The translations under genes and the position numbers were made by a program. Under the pieces are notes generated by a model. It searched no databases. It worked only from the letters and a program-made list of their open reading frames with translations, and had not been told where the DNA came from. A stretch of DNA of 59,076 nucleotides, from NCBI RefSeq assembly GCF_003385845.1, contig NZ_QRDJ01000012.1, positions 1-59,076 of the forward strand. Direction: 5' to 3'. Shown here piece by piece: positions 48,112 through 56,621 of this stretch (its first letter is position 1; every line of letters begins with the position of its first letter). The DNA is from Kushneria indalinina DSM 14324. Its GTDB lineage: Bacteria > Pseudomonadota > Gammaproteobacteria > Pseudomonadales > Halomonadaceae.

Positions 48112-49965
48112 ATGCTACGACGTCTATTCACGCGCTCCGCTCCTGCAAGCCGTGGCAAGGAAGGCTTTCACAGCCCTGTCACCGGCAAGGAGCTTCTGGC
48201 AAAACCGCGTCGTCAGCAGATGATCAAAACACTGTGGGATACAACGTCTCTCACGCAGGATGTTTTCAACGAGTACCTGTTGGGGCCAATTCATCGATAC
48301 GCCGAACTGGTTCAATTACTACCGGCTTCTGAATCCCATCATCATGCCTATGCAGGGGGAATGCTCGATCACGCGCTCGAGATGTCCTGCTACGGGCTAC
48401 GATTGCGTCAACGTCATCTTCTGCCGCCGGGCGCCAGGCCTGAAGATCAGAGCTCGGCAGGCGAATTGTGGAGCGCCGCCGTAATCTACGGATCACTCAT
48501 GCACGACGTGGCCAAGACCTTGGTCGACGTTGAAATTCATCTCGACGATGGCAGGGAATGGCGCCTGTGGCATGGAGTGATCCCCGGCCCTTACCGGGTT
48601 CGCTATCGCGCCGGGAGGGAATATCACCTGCACAGCGCGGTCAATCCGCTGCTTGCCCAGCAGGTGCTTGGGCCGAAAATCCTCGATTGGCTCATGACTC
48701 AGCCGAAACTTTTTTCCGTCCTCATGTACACGATCTCCGGACACACCGAGCGTGGTGGGATTATCGCTGAGTTGATCCATCAGGCTGACCGCGCCAGTGT
48801 GGCGAAAGCGCTGGGTGGCAATCCTGTGCAAGCACTGTCGGCGCCTGTTGAATCCATCCAGCGTAAATTGGCTGAGGGTTTGAGATATCTGGTCAGAGAG
48901 CAATTCAAGCTGAATCAGAAAGGCGGGATGGGTTGGCTGACGGATGAGGCGCTATGGCTTATGTCCCCGAAAGCCGTCAATGAGCTCAAGGCTCATTTGT
49001 ACGCTCAAGGCATAAAAAGCATTCCAGCCGACCTTAATCGACTCTATGGCGAGCTACAGGCACATGGCTTGATCGAGGAAGTCAGCGATGGGAAATCGGT
49101 CTGGAAATGCGATATCACTGATGGGGAATGGAAACAGACATTCAATATGATTCGGGTGCCACCAACGCTGATCTGGGGAGTCGAGGGCAAACCTGCAACT
49201 TTCAGTGGAACGGTAACTGTTCAAGGTGCTGGAGCGGCTGAAGAGGAGAAAGCGACAGATGCACCTTCAGCTCCCCAGAACAATAGCCCGGCAGAGCAGA
49301 AAGCACCGAAGCCTACATCTGAAACAACATCTACTTCGACATCGCACCCACAACCCGAGAAAGCACCTTCTGACCCGGCCCCAAGCGACGACGGCATCGA
49401 CGACGATATTCTTGCATTGTTCCCGGAAGGAAATTCCGGTTCAGAAAAGACGCAAGAGCCAGAAATGATAGAGGGGCGCAGTACCGCAGGAGAACCAGCG
49501 ACCCAGGCGACCCAGGCGACCCAGGCGACCTCAAGCACACCACAGAAGAAAGAAACCTCAACCACTGTCCAGACTAGCGAGTATAAGAACAGCTCCGATT
49601 TGGGAGTGCGTTTCTGGCAGTGGCTGAAAGATGGTTTGGCGAACCACACCATCATTTTCAATGACACCAACGCCCCGGTGCATGTCGTCGCCGGCACCTA
49701 CTTTCTGGTCAGCCCGGGTATCTTCAAGCGATTCAGTCGAGAGATGCTCAATAAGGAGAGCGAATGGCAGGCAGTGCAGAAGCGGTTTCAGAAATTAGGC
49801 GTCCACGCCCGGTACAAAGGTGAGAACTTTCACAGAGTGACAGTGCAAGGCATGAATAAAAACGGGCTGCTAAAAGGATACTTGATCAAGGATCCGCATG
49901 AGCTGAGCCAAAAGATCCCCTCCGATAACTGGGTGCTGGCATTGCACTCCTCCGACTCTGAATAG
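48112..49965 (+). CDS. traI: MobH-family relaxase TraI
   Basis: 617 residues. The N-terminal TraI_2 domain has HHHAYAGGMLDHALEM (His76-78, His87) and the HD motif in SLMHDVAK (His131, Asp132), the HD-hydrolase-like site of MobH relaxases such as TraI of SXT/R27; the C-terminal domain (GVRFWQWLKDGLANHTIIFN, HVVAGTYFLVSPGIFKRFSR) matches TraI_2_C. It nicks oriT and leads the strand through TraD. A 150-residue Pro/Ser/Thr/Glu linker contains short ATQATQATQAT repeats. No strong ribosome site before ATG. Confidence 0.94.
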   Translation: MLRRLFTRSAPASRGKEGFHSPVTGKELLAKPRRQQMIKTLWDTTSLTQDVFNEYLLGPIHRYAELVQLLPASESHHHAYAGGMLDHALEMSCYGLRLRQRHLLPPGARPEDQSSAGELWSAAVIYGSLMHDVAKTLVDVEIHLDDGREWRLWHGVIPGPYRVRYRAGREYHLHSAVNPLLAQQVLGPKILDWLMTQPKLFSVLMYTISGHTERGGIIAELIHQADRASVAKALGGNPVQALSAPVESIQRKLAEGLRYLVREQFKLNQKGGMGWLTDEALWLMSPKAVNELKAHLYAQGIKSIPADLNRLYGELQAHGLIEEVSDGKSVWKCDITDGEWKQTFNMIRVPPTLIWGVEGKPATFSGTVTVQGAGAAEEEKATDAPSAPQNNSPAEQKAPKPTSETTSTSTSHPQPEKAPSDPAPSDDGIDDDILALFPEGNSGSEKTQEPEMIEGRSTAGEPATQATQATQATSSTPQKKETSTTVQTSEYKNSSDLGVRFWQWLKDGLANHTIIFNDTNAPVHVVAGTYFLVSPGIFKRFSREMLNKESEWQAVQKRFQKLGVHARYKGENFHRVTVQGMNKNGLLKGYLIKDPHELSQKIPSDNWVLALHSSDSE

Positions 49966-50298
49966 ATACCTTTAAAAACATACGGTTACACGGCAATAAC
50001 ATTAACGATAGATTTCTATCGTGCAGGAAAATTTCATTGAGGAACTGCTACAGGACGTGTTGACAACCCCATACGGCCTGGCCATCATCGTCGATGCCAA
50101 TGCAGTGCAGAGTGTGAGCATTTCTGCTCAAGTATCAATTTCTGTGAAATCTCAAATTCATGATTTATATGGTTTTTCAACTTATATTGCGTCAACACAA
50201 GTAATAACAGCAGAATTTCTGCTGCGTTGAATGCCGTATGTTGTTTTTTCATAGGAACTCTGCGCTCGATCCATAGACGACTGGACGAGGTGCAGCAA
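49966..50298. promoter_or_regulatory. Control region upstream of parA
   Basis: No convincing gene. It contains perfect palindromes ACGATAGA-TT-TCTATCGT (50005-50022) and AGCAGAA-T-TTCTGCT (about 50209-50223), plus a TTGACA at about 50059 that could be a -35 element. These are plausible operators for the ParA/ParB operon. A 69-residue frame from GTG 50021 starts inside the first palindrome and has no ribosome site. Confidence 0.5.
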
Positions 50299-51177
50299 AT
50301 GCGCGTTCTATCAACGGTTTGTACCAAAGGCGGTGTCGGCAAAACGACATTGACGGCGAATATCGGCGGTCTGCTGGCTGATGCCGGTTTCCGCGTTCTG
50401 CTAGTAGACCTGGATTCCCAGCCTACTCTTTCCTCTTACTATGAGTTGTCCCAGCCGGCCCCGGGCGGTGTTTATGAGCTGCTCGCTACAGACGTGAGCG
50501 ATCTGAACCAGATCATATCCCGGACGGTCATCCCCAATCTCGATGTCATCGTTTCGAACGACTCTCAAAACCAGCTGCATCAACTATTGTTGAATGCGCC
50601 CAACGGGCGTTTTCGCATGATAGATCTGCTTGGGCGTTTTGAACCCCATTACGATGTGATTCTCATAGACACACAGGGGGCTCGCTCCGTGGTTTTGGAG
50701 ATGGCTGTTCTAGCCTCCGACCACGTAATATCGCCCATCGTGCCCGAGCTACTCACAGCGCGCGAATTTGTTCGTGGCACACAAGGGATGTTCAACGACC
50801 TGCGTGAACTGGCTCGCTATACCCGATTCGAAGTTCCCCCCGTTTCTATCGTGCTCAATAAAATGGCTGATCAATTTCGTGACGCCAGAGATGTCTCCCA
50901 AAGCGTCAGGGAAATGTACGCCAAGGTAGAGGACCACGGTATCGGCGTACTGGAAACGCCACTGGTCAGTCTGGCTGCATTCGGCTCGGCGGCAATGCAT
51001 GGTCTGCCTGCTCACCGTGTAGAGACTCGAAAGCCTTCTGGCCGCAAGGCACCAGCCTGCGCCGATCAGCTCAAGAGTCTGGGATGCGAGCTTTTCCCAG
51101 AGTGGAAAGAAGCCATCCATGGCGTCGGCATCAACGGCGTCAAGAAGACTAGCGACACCCCAGAAGACAGGGGGTGA
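50299..51177 (+). CDS. parA: ParA-family partition ATPase
   Basis: 292 residues. Deviant Walker A KGGVGKTTLT (Lys10-Thr19), LLVDLDSQPTLSSYY as Walker A' and VILIDTQGARS as Walker B. With ParB it moves plasmid copies apart before cell division; in ICEs of this class the gene leads the maintenance operon. I chose ATG 50299 (MRVLSTVCTKGG) with GAGG about 9 nt upstream; the open frame from 50227 adds residues not typical of ParA. Three bp before dnaB. Confidence 0.94.
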   Translation: MRVLSTVCTKGGVGKTTLTANIGGLLADAGFRVLLVDLDSQPTLSSYYELSQPAPGGVYELLATDVSDLNQIISRTVIPNLDVIVSNDSQNQLHQLLLNAPNGRFRMIDLLGRFEPHYDVILIDTQGARSVVLEMAVLASDHVISPIVPELLTAREFVRGTQGMFNDLRELARYTRFEVPPVSIVLNKMADQFRDARDVSQSVREMYAKVEDHGIGVLETPLVSLAAFGSAAMHGLPAHRVETRKPSGRKAPACADQLKSLGCELFPEWKEAIHGVGINGVKKTSDTPEDRG

Positions 51178-51180
51178 GCC

Positions 51181-52596
51181 ATGTCTACCGACCAATTTTC
51201 AGCTCCGGTGCCAACCGGAGACGAGATAGCTGCGTCTGTACCACCCCACAGCGTCGAGGCCGAAGAGTCCACTCTTGGCGCCTTGATGCTCGACAATGAC
51301 AAATGGGATGACGTTTGCGAAATCGTCGATGCGCACTCTTTTTATCGTCACCAGAGCAGGCTGATTTTCAAAGCAATGCAGGAGCTTTCGCGGGATGAGA
51401 AGCCTCTCGACCTCGTGACTATTTCTGAGTTGCTTGAGCGCGATGGTCATCTCGAGACGGTCGGCGGTATGGCCTATATGTCTGATCTGGTGCGCGGCAC
51501 ACCCTCGGCAGTCAATATCGTCGCCTATGCGGAAATCGTGCGTGAGCACCAGCGTCGTCGGCAGCTGATCAACATGGGCCGTGACCTCTCTCAACATGCA
51601 CTGGATGGTAAGCAGCTTAGCCAGGCACTGATCGAAGCTACTGAACGCCAACTGTTTGAACTGGCCGAGAACAAACAGGCCGATGATAACGGTATACGAT
51701 CAGCCGTATCAGCAGCGATTGATACCATCGATCGCGCCTTTAACGCGAAGGACGGCATTACTGGTACGCCGACCGGTTATGCGGATCTCGACAACCTCAC
51801 AAGCGGTTTGCAGGATGCCGACCTAGTTGTTATCGCGGCCCGCCCTTCGATGGGCAAAACGACCTTTGGCATGAATCTGGTCGAAAATGCGCTGATCGAA
51901 ACAGCTAAAAATGAAGACAAGCAAAACGCTCCAATCTTCGTTTTTTCGCTGGAAATGCCTCGCGAAGCACTGATGCTTCGTCTCATGGCCAGCATGGGGC
52001 GAATTGACCTGAGTCAGCTGCGCTCGGGCAAACTCGATGACGAGGGTTGGACCAAACTATCTGCCGCTACAAGCCGCATCATTTCTTTTGAAGAACGCCT
52101 GTTCATTGATGATTCAAGCGGCCTATCAGCGACGGCTCTCAAATCGCGTGCAAGACGTTTGATGCGCCGCCATGGCAAGCCTGCTTTGGTCCTGATCGAC
52201 TACATCCAGCTGCTTGAGGAGCCTGGTTGCGAGAACCGTAACAACGAGGTTTCCGCGATCTCACGTATTCTCAAGGGTACAGCCAAGGATCTGAACTGTC
52301 CGGTCGTGGCGCTATCACAGCTCAACCGCGGGCTTGAGCAGCGCCCCAACAAGCGCCCTGTCATGGCCGATCTTCGCGATTCAGGCGCCATCGAACAGGA
52401 CGCCGATGTTATTGGCTTCCTTTATCGTGATGAGGTCTATAACAAGGACAATCCGGACAACAAGGGTCTGGCCGAGCTCATTCTTGGCAAACAGCGTAAT
52501 GGCCCGATAGAAACCGTCCACCTTGCATTCATCGGGGCGCACACACGCTTCGAGTCGCTGGAATACAAACAGATGCAGGAGGTGCCTCATGGCTGA
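51181..52596 (+). CDS. dnaB: Replicative DNA helicase DnaB
   Basis: 471 residues. N-terminal DnaB domain (SVEAEESTLGALMLDNDKWD), then the RecA-type domain with Walker A RPSMGKTT (Gly225-Lys226-Thr227), VLIDYIQLLEEPG as Walker B and ALSQLNRGLEQRPNKRPVMA-DLRDSGAIEQDADV. A hexameric helicase that opens the fork; a plasmid copy lets the element replicate with its own initiator. The family is normal in length. The next gene starts inside its last 8 bp. Confidence 0.96.
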   Translation: MSTDQFSAPVPTGDEIAASVPPHSVEAEESTLGALMLDNDKWDDVCEIVDAHSFYRHQSRLIFKAMQELSRDEKPLDLVTISELLERDGHLETVGGMAYMSDLVRGTPSAVNIVAYAEIVREHQRRRQLINMGRDLSQHALDGKQLSQALIEATERQLFELAENKQADDNGIRSAVSAAIDTIDRAFNAKDGITGTPTGYADLDNLTSGLQDADLVVIAARPSMGKTTFGMNLVENALIETAKNEDKQNAPIFVFSLEMPREALMLRLMASMGRIDLSQLRSGKLDDEGWTKLSAATSRIISFEERLFIDDSSGLSATALKSRARRLMRRHGKPALVLIDYIQLLEEPGCENRNNEVSAISRILKGTAKDLNCPVVALSQLNRGLEQRPNKRPVMADLRDSGAIEQDADVIGFLYRDEVYNKDNPDNKGLAELILGKQRNGPIETVHLAFIGAHTRFESLEYKQMQEVPHG

Positions 52597-52819
52597 TGCA
52601 CTTCCTATCCGTTGCCCTAGCCGCGCACTCCGCCGAGTGGTTCGTTATGCGGTTGATCATGGCTGGTTTGTCGAACGAACGCGCGGCGGCCATGTCCGCT
52701 TTATTAAGCCGGGTTGCCCTCCGGTATTTACCGGCTTCTCACCCAGTGACACTCGAGCCGAGCGAAATGTGTTGGCGCGACTACGTCGGATCCAACAACA
52801 AAAGGAGGGCGAGGCATGA
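52589..52819 (+). CDS. HicA-like small RNA-binding-fold protein
   Basis: 76 residues. RRVVRYAVDHGWFVERTRGG-HVRFIKPGCPPVFTGFSPSD matches the HicA double-stranded-RNA-binding fold: a helix, then G-x-W followed by GGHVRF in place of the typical GSH catalytic-His stretch (His present). HicA toxins are mRNA interferases, but no HicB partner is next to it; in this operon it may be a tamed regulator. ATG overlaps the dnaB stop; its own stop overlaps the next ATG. Confidence 0.78.
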   Translation: MADALPIRCPSRALRRVVRYAVDHGWFVERTRGGHVRFIKPGCPPVFTGFSPSDTRAERNVLARLRRIQQQKEGEA

Positions 52820-53505
52820 TTCCCGATCGCATCCTTCGCAAGATTGAGCGCTGTCTGGCGCTGTCACAATCTGCCAACAAACATGAGGCCGGCACCGCTT
52901 TGCGTCATGCGCAGCGGATGATGGATGAGTACGGTGTTAAAGAAGTGGATATAGCGGCATCGGCCATCGACCGAATCGCCGTCAAGTCCTCCTCCGGCCT
53001 CAATCCGCCGGCTTGGCTCGACCGTCTCGCGTCGCTTATCAACGCCGCCTTTGGCACGGCCACTGTTTATGAACCCTCCCCTACCCTGAACGGCTGGCAG
53101 GGCCGATTCGCATTTTTGGGCGAATCCAGTCAGGCGACTATTGCCGCATACGCATTTGAGGTGTTGCAGCGCCAGCTGGTCAATGACCGCAAGTCGTTCA
53201 TGGCCGGCATGAATCAACGGGCAAAACGAGTCACCAAGATTCGTCGCGCCGATGCCTATGCCATGGCGTGGGTCTCGGGAGCGTACGAGCACATTTTACC
53301 GGTCAAGAAAACAGATGAAGCGGTTGCCGCGATCGAACGTTTCCAGGCCCGTTTTTATAACAAGATGGAGTCGATGAACGCCATCAACCGCGGCCAGAAG
53401 CGTGACGATCACAAAGCGATGGCACGAGGCTACGAAGCAGGGCGCCAAGCCCAGCTGCATCATGGAGTCGACAAAGAGCGTCGTCAGGAGCTGCCCCATG
53501 GCTGA
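52816..53505 (+). CDS. DUF2786-domain protein
   Basis: 229 residues. RKIERCLALSQSANKHEAGT-ALRHAQRMMDEYGV is the DUF2786 helical domain (~40 residues), followed by LASLINAAFGTATVYEPSPT, FLGESSQATIAAYAFEVLQR and a long helical C-terminal region ending in basic and Gln residues. The domain is frequent in phage and ICE proteins; function unknown, possibly nucleic-acid binding. Starts within the stop of the HicA-like gene and overlaps the next gene by 8 bp. Confidence 0.87.
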   Translation: MIPDRILRKIERCLALSQSANKHEAGTALRHAQRMMDEYGVKEVDIAASAIDRIAVKSSSGLNPPAWLDRLASLINAAFGTATVYEPSPTLNGWQGRFAFLGESSQATIAAYAFEVLQRQLVNDRKSFMAGMNQRAKRVTKIRRADAYAMAWVSGAYEHILPVKKTDEAVAAIERFQARFYNKMESMNAINRGQKRDDHKAMARGYEAGRQAQLHHGVDKERRQELPHG

Positions 53506-53998
53506 GATCTTCTTTTTTCCCACATGCGAAGGAAGCGACCAAGGTATGGAGCGCTATCTGACGACACAGGAATGCTTGGCACTGGGTCTGGCAGACCCAT
53601 TTGAAAGCTGGACCGAGCATCTTGAGGCTTGGCTGAGCACAAATCCTCATGCCGGCAACCAGCGATACCAGATCGTTTGTTCTCTGCTTGCAGACACGTG
53701 GCTCGTTTTTCATCTCGCTTGTGATCAAACAGGTCAACTAGTGATGCAGCGACATCACAGGCTGCGTTGGACACAGCTGCAATATTCAAAACTTAGCGAT
53801 CTCGAGTTGCTGGTAATCGTCAAAGACAACCTGAGCAAACTTCGCTCGGCCCTGCGAGATATCAATCAGCTGCACCAGCCTCAAGTTGGCATGACCCTGC
53901 ACGATCTTGATAAGGGCATTGACCAGCTGAACCAGCAACTCAACAACATTTTCGATTACGGCGGCTGCACCGAAGGGCAGCTGGAGTGGACAGCATGA
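53498..53998 (+). CDS. Hypothetical protein of the par-rep operon
   Basis: 166 residues, soluble. MAEIFFFPTCEGSDQGMERY, FESWTEHLEAWLSTNPHAGN and a C-terminal coiled-coil-like stretch (LHDLDKGIDQLNQQLNNIFD). No family recognised. CAGGAG lies 7 nt before ATG 53498. Overlaps the previous gene by 8 bp and parB by 4 bp, so it belongs to the operon. Confidence 0.77.
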   Translation: MAEIFFFPTCEGSDQGMERYLTTQECLALGLADPFESWTEHLEAWLSTNPHAGNQRYQIVCSLLADTWLVFHLACDQTGQLVMQRHHRLRWTQLQYSKLSDLELLVIVKDNLSKLRSALRDINQLHQPQVGMTLHDLDKGIDQLNQQLNNIFDYGGCTEGQLEWTA

Positions 53999-56010
53999 GC
54001 AGAAAAACCGATAACTCAAATTCAATCACTGCGAAACTGAGCCAGCCCGGCCCCGCGCTGAATACTCAGCGTGCTGATCGTCTGCCGGCACCTACGACCG
54101 AGCAGTCAATGTCGCTGACACTGGATCAGCTGCGACCCTACGATCGTAACCCGCGCACCCACCAGAATCCGAAATACGACGAGATCAAGGAGTCCATTCG
54201 GGCTATCGGTCTGCGCCAGAAACTTACCGTCACCCAGCGCCCTGGCGACGATCGCTACATGATCTCCGATGGTGGCAATACTCGTCTCACGATTCTCAAC
54301 GAGCTCTATCAGGAGACAGGCGACAAGCGCTTTTATCATCAGGACTGCCATTTCGTACCCTGGCAGGGTGAGATCAACGTTCTGACCGGCCATCTTGCAG
54401 AGAACGACAACCGTGGCCAGTTGAGCTGGGTCGAACGCTCACGTGGCATTGTCGAGGCCAAACGTCTGATTGAAGAAGACGCCGGCGAAACGATTTCCCA
54501 GCGCGAGTTAACCAAGCGGCTGCGTACCTTGGGCTACACGATCAATCACGGCCACGTCAGCCGTATGATCTACACCGTCGAAAATTTTCTGCCCACGATT
54601 CCTCTATCGCTCGAGAGCGGGATGGGCCGCCCCCAAGTTGAAAAGCTGATCTCCTTTCGACAGTTCTGCGAAGAGTGCTGGCGACGCTGTGAATCTTATT
54701 GGGAAGAACACGCCGACGATTTCGGCGAGGGTGAACAGTGGGCACTCAGTGTGGTTGACGGGAATTTCGATCAAGCCTGGCACGATGAAATGACTGAGCT
54801 CGATTATGAGGGGCAGACCGAGTTCAAGTGGAACGTTGTTGAAGATCGCCTGAAAGGGATGCTCCATGAGCACACCGGCCTCCATTTCAATCCGATCGAT
54901 ATGGCTTGGAAGAACTGGTTTACCGTGCGTAAGCATTCAAAGTCAGCGACGGAAGAAGAGCGAGCTGACATCTGGACAACGGTCGATAGCGAGCTCGAGA
55001 GGCTGCGTAATCCGGACCAGCCTGATCTGTATCCCCCAAAAGAGAAGGAAACCGGCAGCTCACTTACAAGCGGCGCCGGTGTCAGCAAAGAAAACAAGAA
55101 GCTGGCTTCTCCAGATTCTTCAGCACCTGAGAAAGTCGGCACCACCAGCGATAGTGATACCTCCGGTGAAGGCACCGAAAAGAAGGTAGAGACTGAACAA
55201 GAAGAAAGCGGTTCATTCTCTCCGAGCGAACAGACTCAGGTCAGTAGCACTTCAGAAACTTCTGAAGTTCTGCGTATGCGTCAACAGCTTGAGGAGCTTG
55301 AAGCACGCAATGCCGAGCTTGAGGCCCAAACACAGCAGACTCCTGTCGCTCCGCAAGGTGTCAATTCCAACGACAGCGATGACGCCATCGGGCTGCTCGA
55401 TGCCGAGCCAACCCGTACCTCTGCTGAGCAGTCGACCATCGTTGATGATCTGACACTGTCCCCCTACAACGAGAGTGATGGCCACCGTCAGCTGCGACAT
55501 TGGCAGGCAAAAGAGCACGGAGAAGAAGCGTTCGATTTTGAAGCTTCAGCACTTAAAAGCGTCCCGCTCCAAGACGGGGAAAGCATCGCTCCAATTACCG
55601 ATCTCTGGCATATCCCCACCTGGCGCCGTAACCCCCAGGATCTGCGCCTTCAGATCGGCCAAGTAGTTCAGACTTTAGCCAGCTGGGCAGAGATTGATGC
55701 CAGCGGTACCAGCGATGTCATTCGTCTCAATGCTCGTGAAGGTCTGGGTTATGAGCTCAATCCATTGAACATCGAAAGTGCCCCAAGCCGTCGAGCTCAA
55801 TTGGTCTGGCAATTACTCGCTGCGCTCGAAGGCAACATCGATCCAATGCTGCCAAACGATATCTCGCTTCTGGGTGAACTCGTAGGAAGCCACGACAGTA
55901 GCGATCACAACGTTCGACTGCCCGATGGCCTGTTTGTCCGTGTCTTCTGGCTCACTCGACTGATCCGCGTACTGCGCTCGGAACTTGAAAATACAGAGGG
56001 GGATGCGTAA
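53995..56010 (+). CDS. parB: ParB-family protein of the PFGI-1 class (TIGR03764)
   Basis: 671 residues, much longer than plasmid ParB but normal for this class. N-terminal ParB nuclease-like domain: MSLTLDQLRPYDRNPRTHQN, AIGLRQKLTVTQRPGDDRYM, ISDGGNTRLTILNEL, followed by a helix-turn-helix region (ISQRELTKRLRTLGYTINHG-HVSRMI). A charged Ser/Thr/Glu linker (350-450) with a coiled coil (MRQQLEELEARNAELEAQT) joins a C-terminal domain. Binds the centromere; candidates are the palindrome arrays at 57.2 or 58.7 kb. Overlaps neighbours by 4 and 1 bp. Confidence 0.94.
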   Translation: MSRKTDNSNSITAKLSQPGPALNTQRADRLPAPTTEQSMSLTLDQLRPYDRNPRTHQNPKYDEIKESIRAIGLRQKLTVTQRPGDDRYMISDGGNTRLTILNELYQETGDKRFYHQDCHFVPWQGEINVLTGHLAENDNRGQLSWVERSRGIVEAKRLIEEDAGETISQRELTKRLRTLGYTINHGHVSRMIYTVENFLPTIPLSLESGMGRPQVEKLISFRQFCEECWRRCESYWEEHADDFGEGEQWALSVVDGNFDQAWHDEMTELDYEGQTEFKWNVVEDRLKGMLHEHTGLHFNPIDMAWKNWFTVRKHSKSATEEERADIWTTVDSELERLRNPDQPDLYPPKEKETGSSLTSGAGVSKENKKLASPDSSAPEKVGTTSDSDTSGEGTEKKVETEQEESGSFSPSEQTQVSSTSETSEVLRMRQQLEELEARNAELEAQTQQTPVAPQGVNSNDSDDAIGLLDAEPTRTSAEQSTIVDDLTLSPYNESDGHRQLRHWQAKEHGEEAFDFEASALKSVPLQDGESIAPITDLWHIPTWRRNPQDLRLQIGQVVQTLASWAEIDASGTSDVIRLNAREGLGYELNPLNIESAPSRRAQLVWQLLAALEGNIDPMLPNDISLLGELVGSHDSSDHNVRLPDGLFVRVFWLTRLIRVLRSELENTEGDA

Positions 56011-56621
56011 TGGCGACGCCTCAACTCAATCACGCACTGTTTAATCAGGCGCTCGTGCTGATCCGGGAAGGAGATATGCGTCGAGCCCGAGCCCTTGGAT
56101 TCCGAGACGATGAGCTACAGAGCCTGAGCCGATTGAGGGCCAGCGAAATCGAATCGCTGATCAATGAGTTTCCTGGCGTGGCTCGATTCGAGCTGGACCA
56201 CGATACGTTTCAGGCGGCCTTACGACGTATCAACCGTGACCAAAATCGCGATGGCTTGGTCAATCAGTGCATTCGTTATGGTGCCAGCGTACAGATGCTG
56301 GCGACCTTCTTCGGCCTGACACCTAATGATTGCTCAGCTCGCCGGTCTCTGCTGGGTGTCCCCAGCAGACAGGGGCGTCTACCTATGCCCGATGAAGCGA
56401 CCGAGCATAATGCCTATCACCGATGGCAGACCATCTCGGATGATCCGGCAAGCCCCAGTGCAGCTGAGGATATCCAAGGAATGTTGGTTCTGGCCGAGGA
56501 AACAGAGCTCTCCTTGGCGGTGATCTGGACCCTCATCAAACAGTGGACGCTACCGGAACAGGCTCGTCAGAAGAACGTGCCTGCTGAGGACGATGAAGCA
56601 GTACGTGAAGGAACATTGTGA
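56010..56621 (+). CDS. DUF2857-domain protein
   Basis: 203 residues. LNHALFNQALVLIREGDMRR-ARALGFRDDELQSLSRL, then INRDQNRDGLVNQCIRYGAS-VQMLATFFGLTPNDCSARRS, which looks like a helix-turn-helix and fits the DUF2857 family found between parB and the STY4528-type gene in these elements. A DNA-binding regulator is the likely role. Starts on the last base of parB; its stop overlaps the next start. Confidence 0.9.
   Translation: MATPQLNHALFNQALVLIREGDMRRARALGFRDDELQSLSRLRASEIESLINEFPGVARFELDHDTFQAALRRINRDQNRDGLVNQCIRYGASVQMLATFFGLTPNDCSARRSLLGVPSRQGRLPMPDEATEHNAYHRWQTISDDPASPSAAEDIQGMLVLAEETELSLAVIWTLIKQWTLPEQARQKNVPAEDDEAVREGTL

Noticed and set aside
50021-50230. 69-residue frame from GTG 50021
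   Set aside because: Starts inside a palindrome without a ribosome site and lies in the probable control region of parA.
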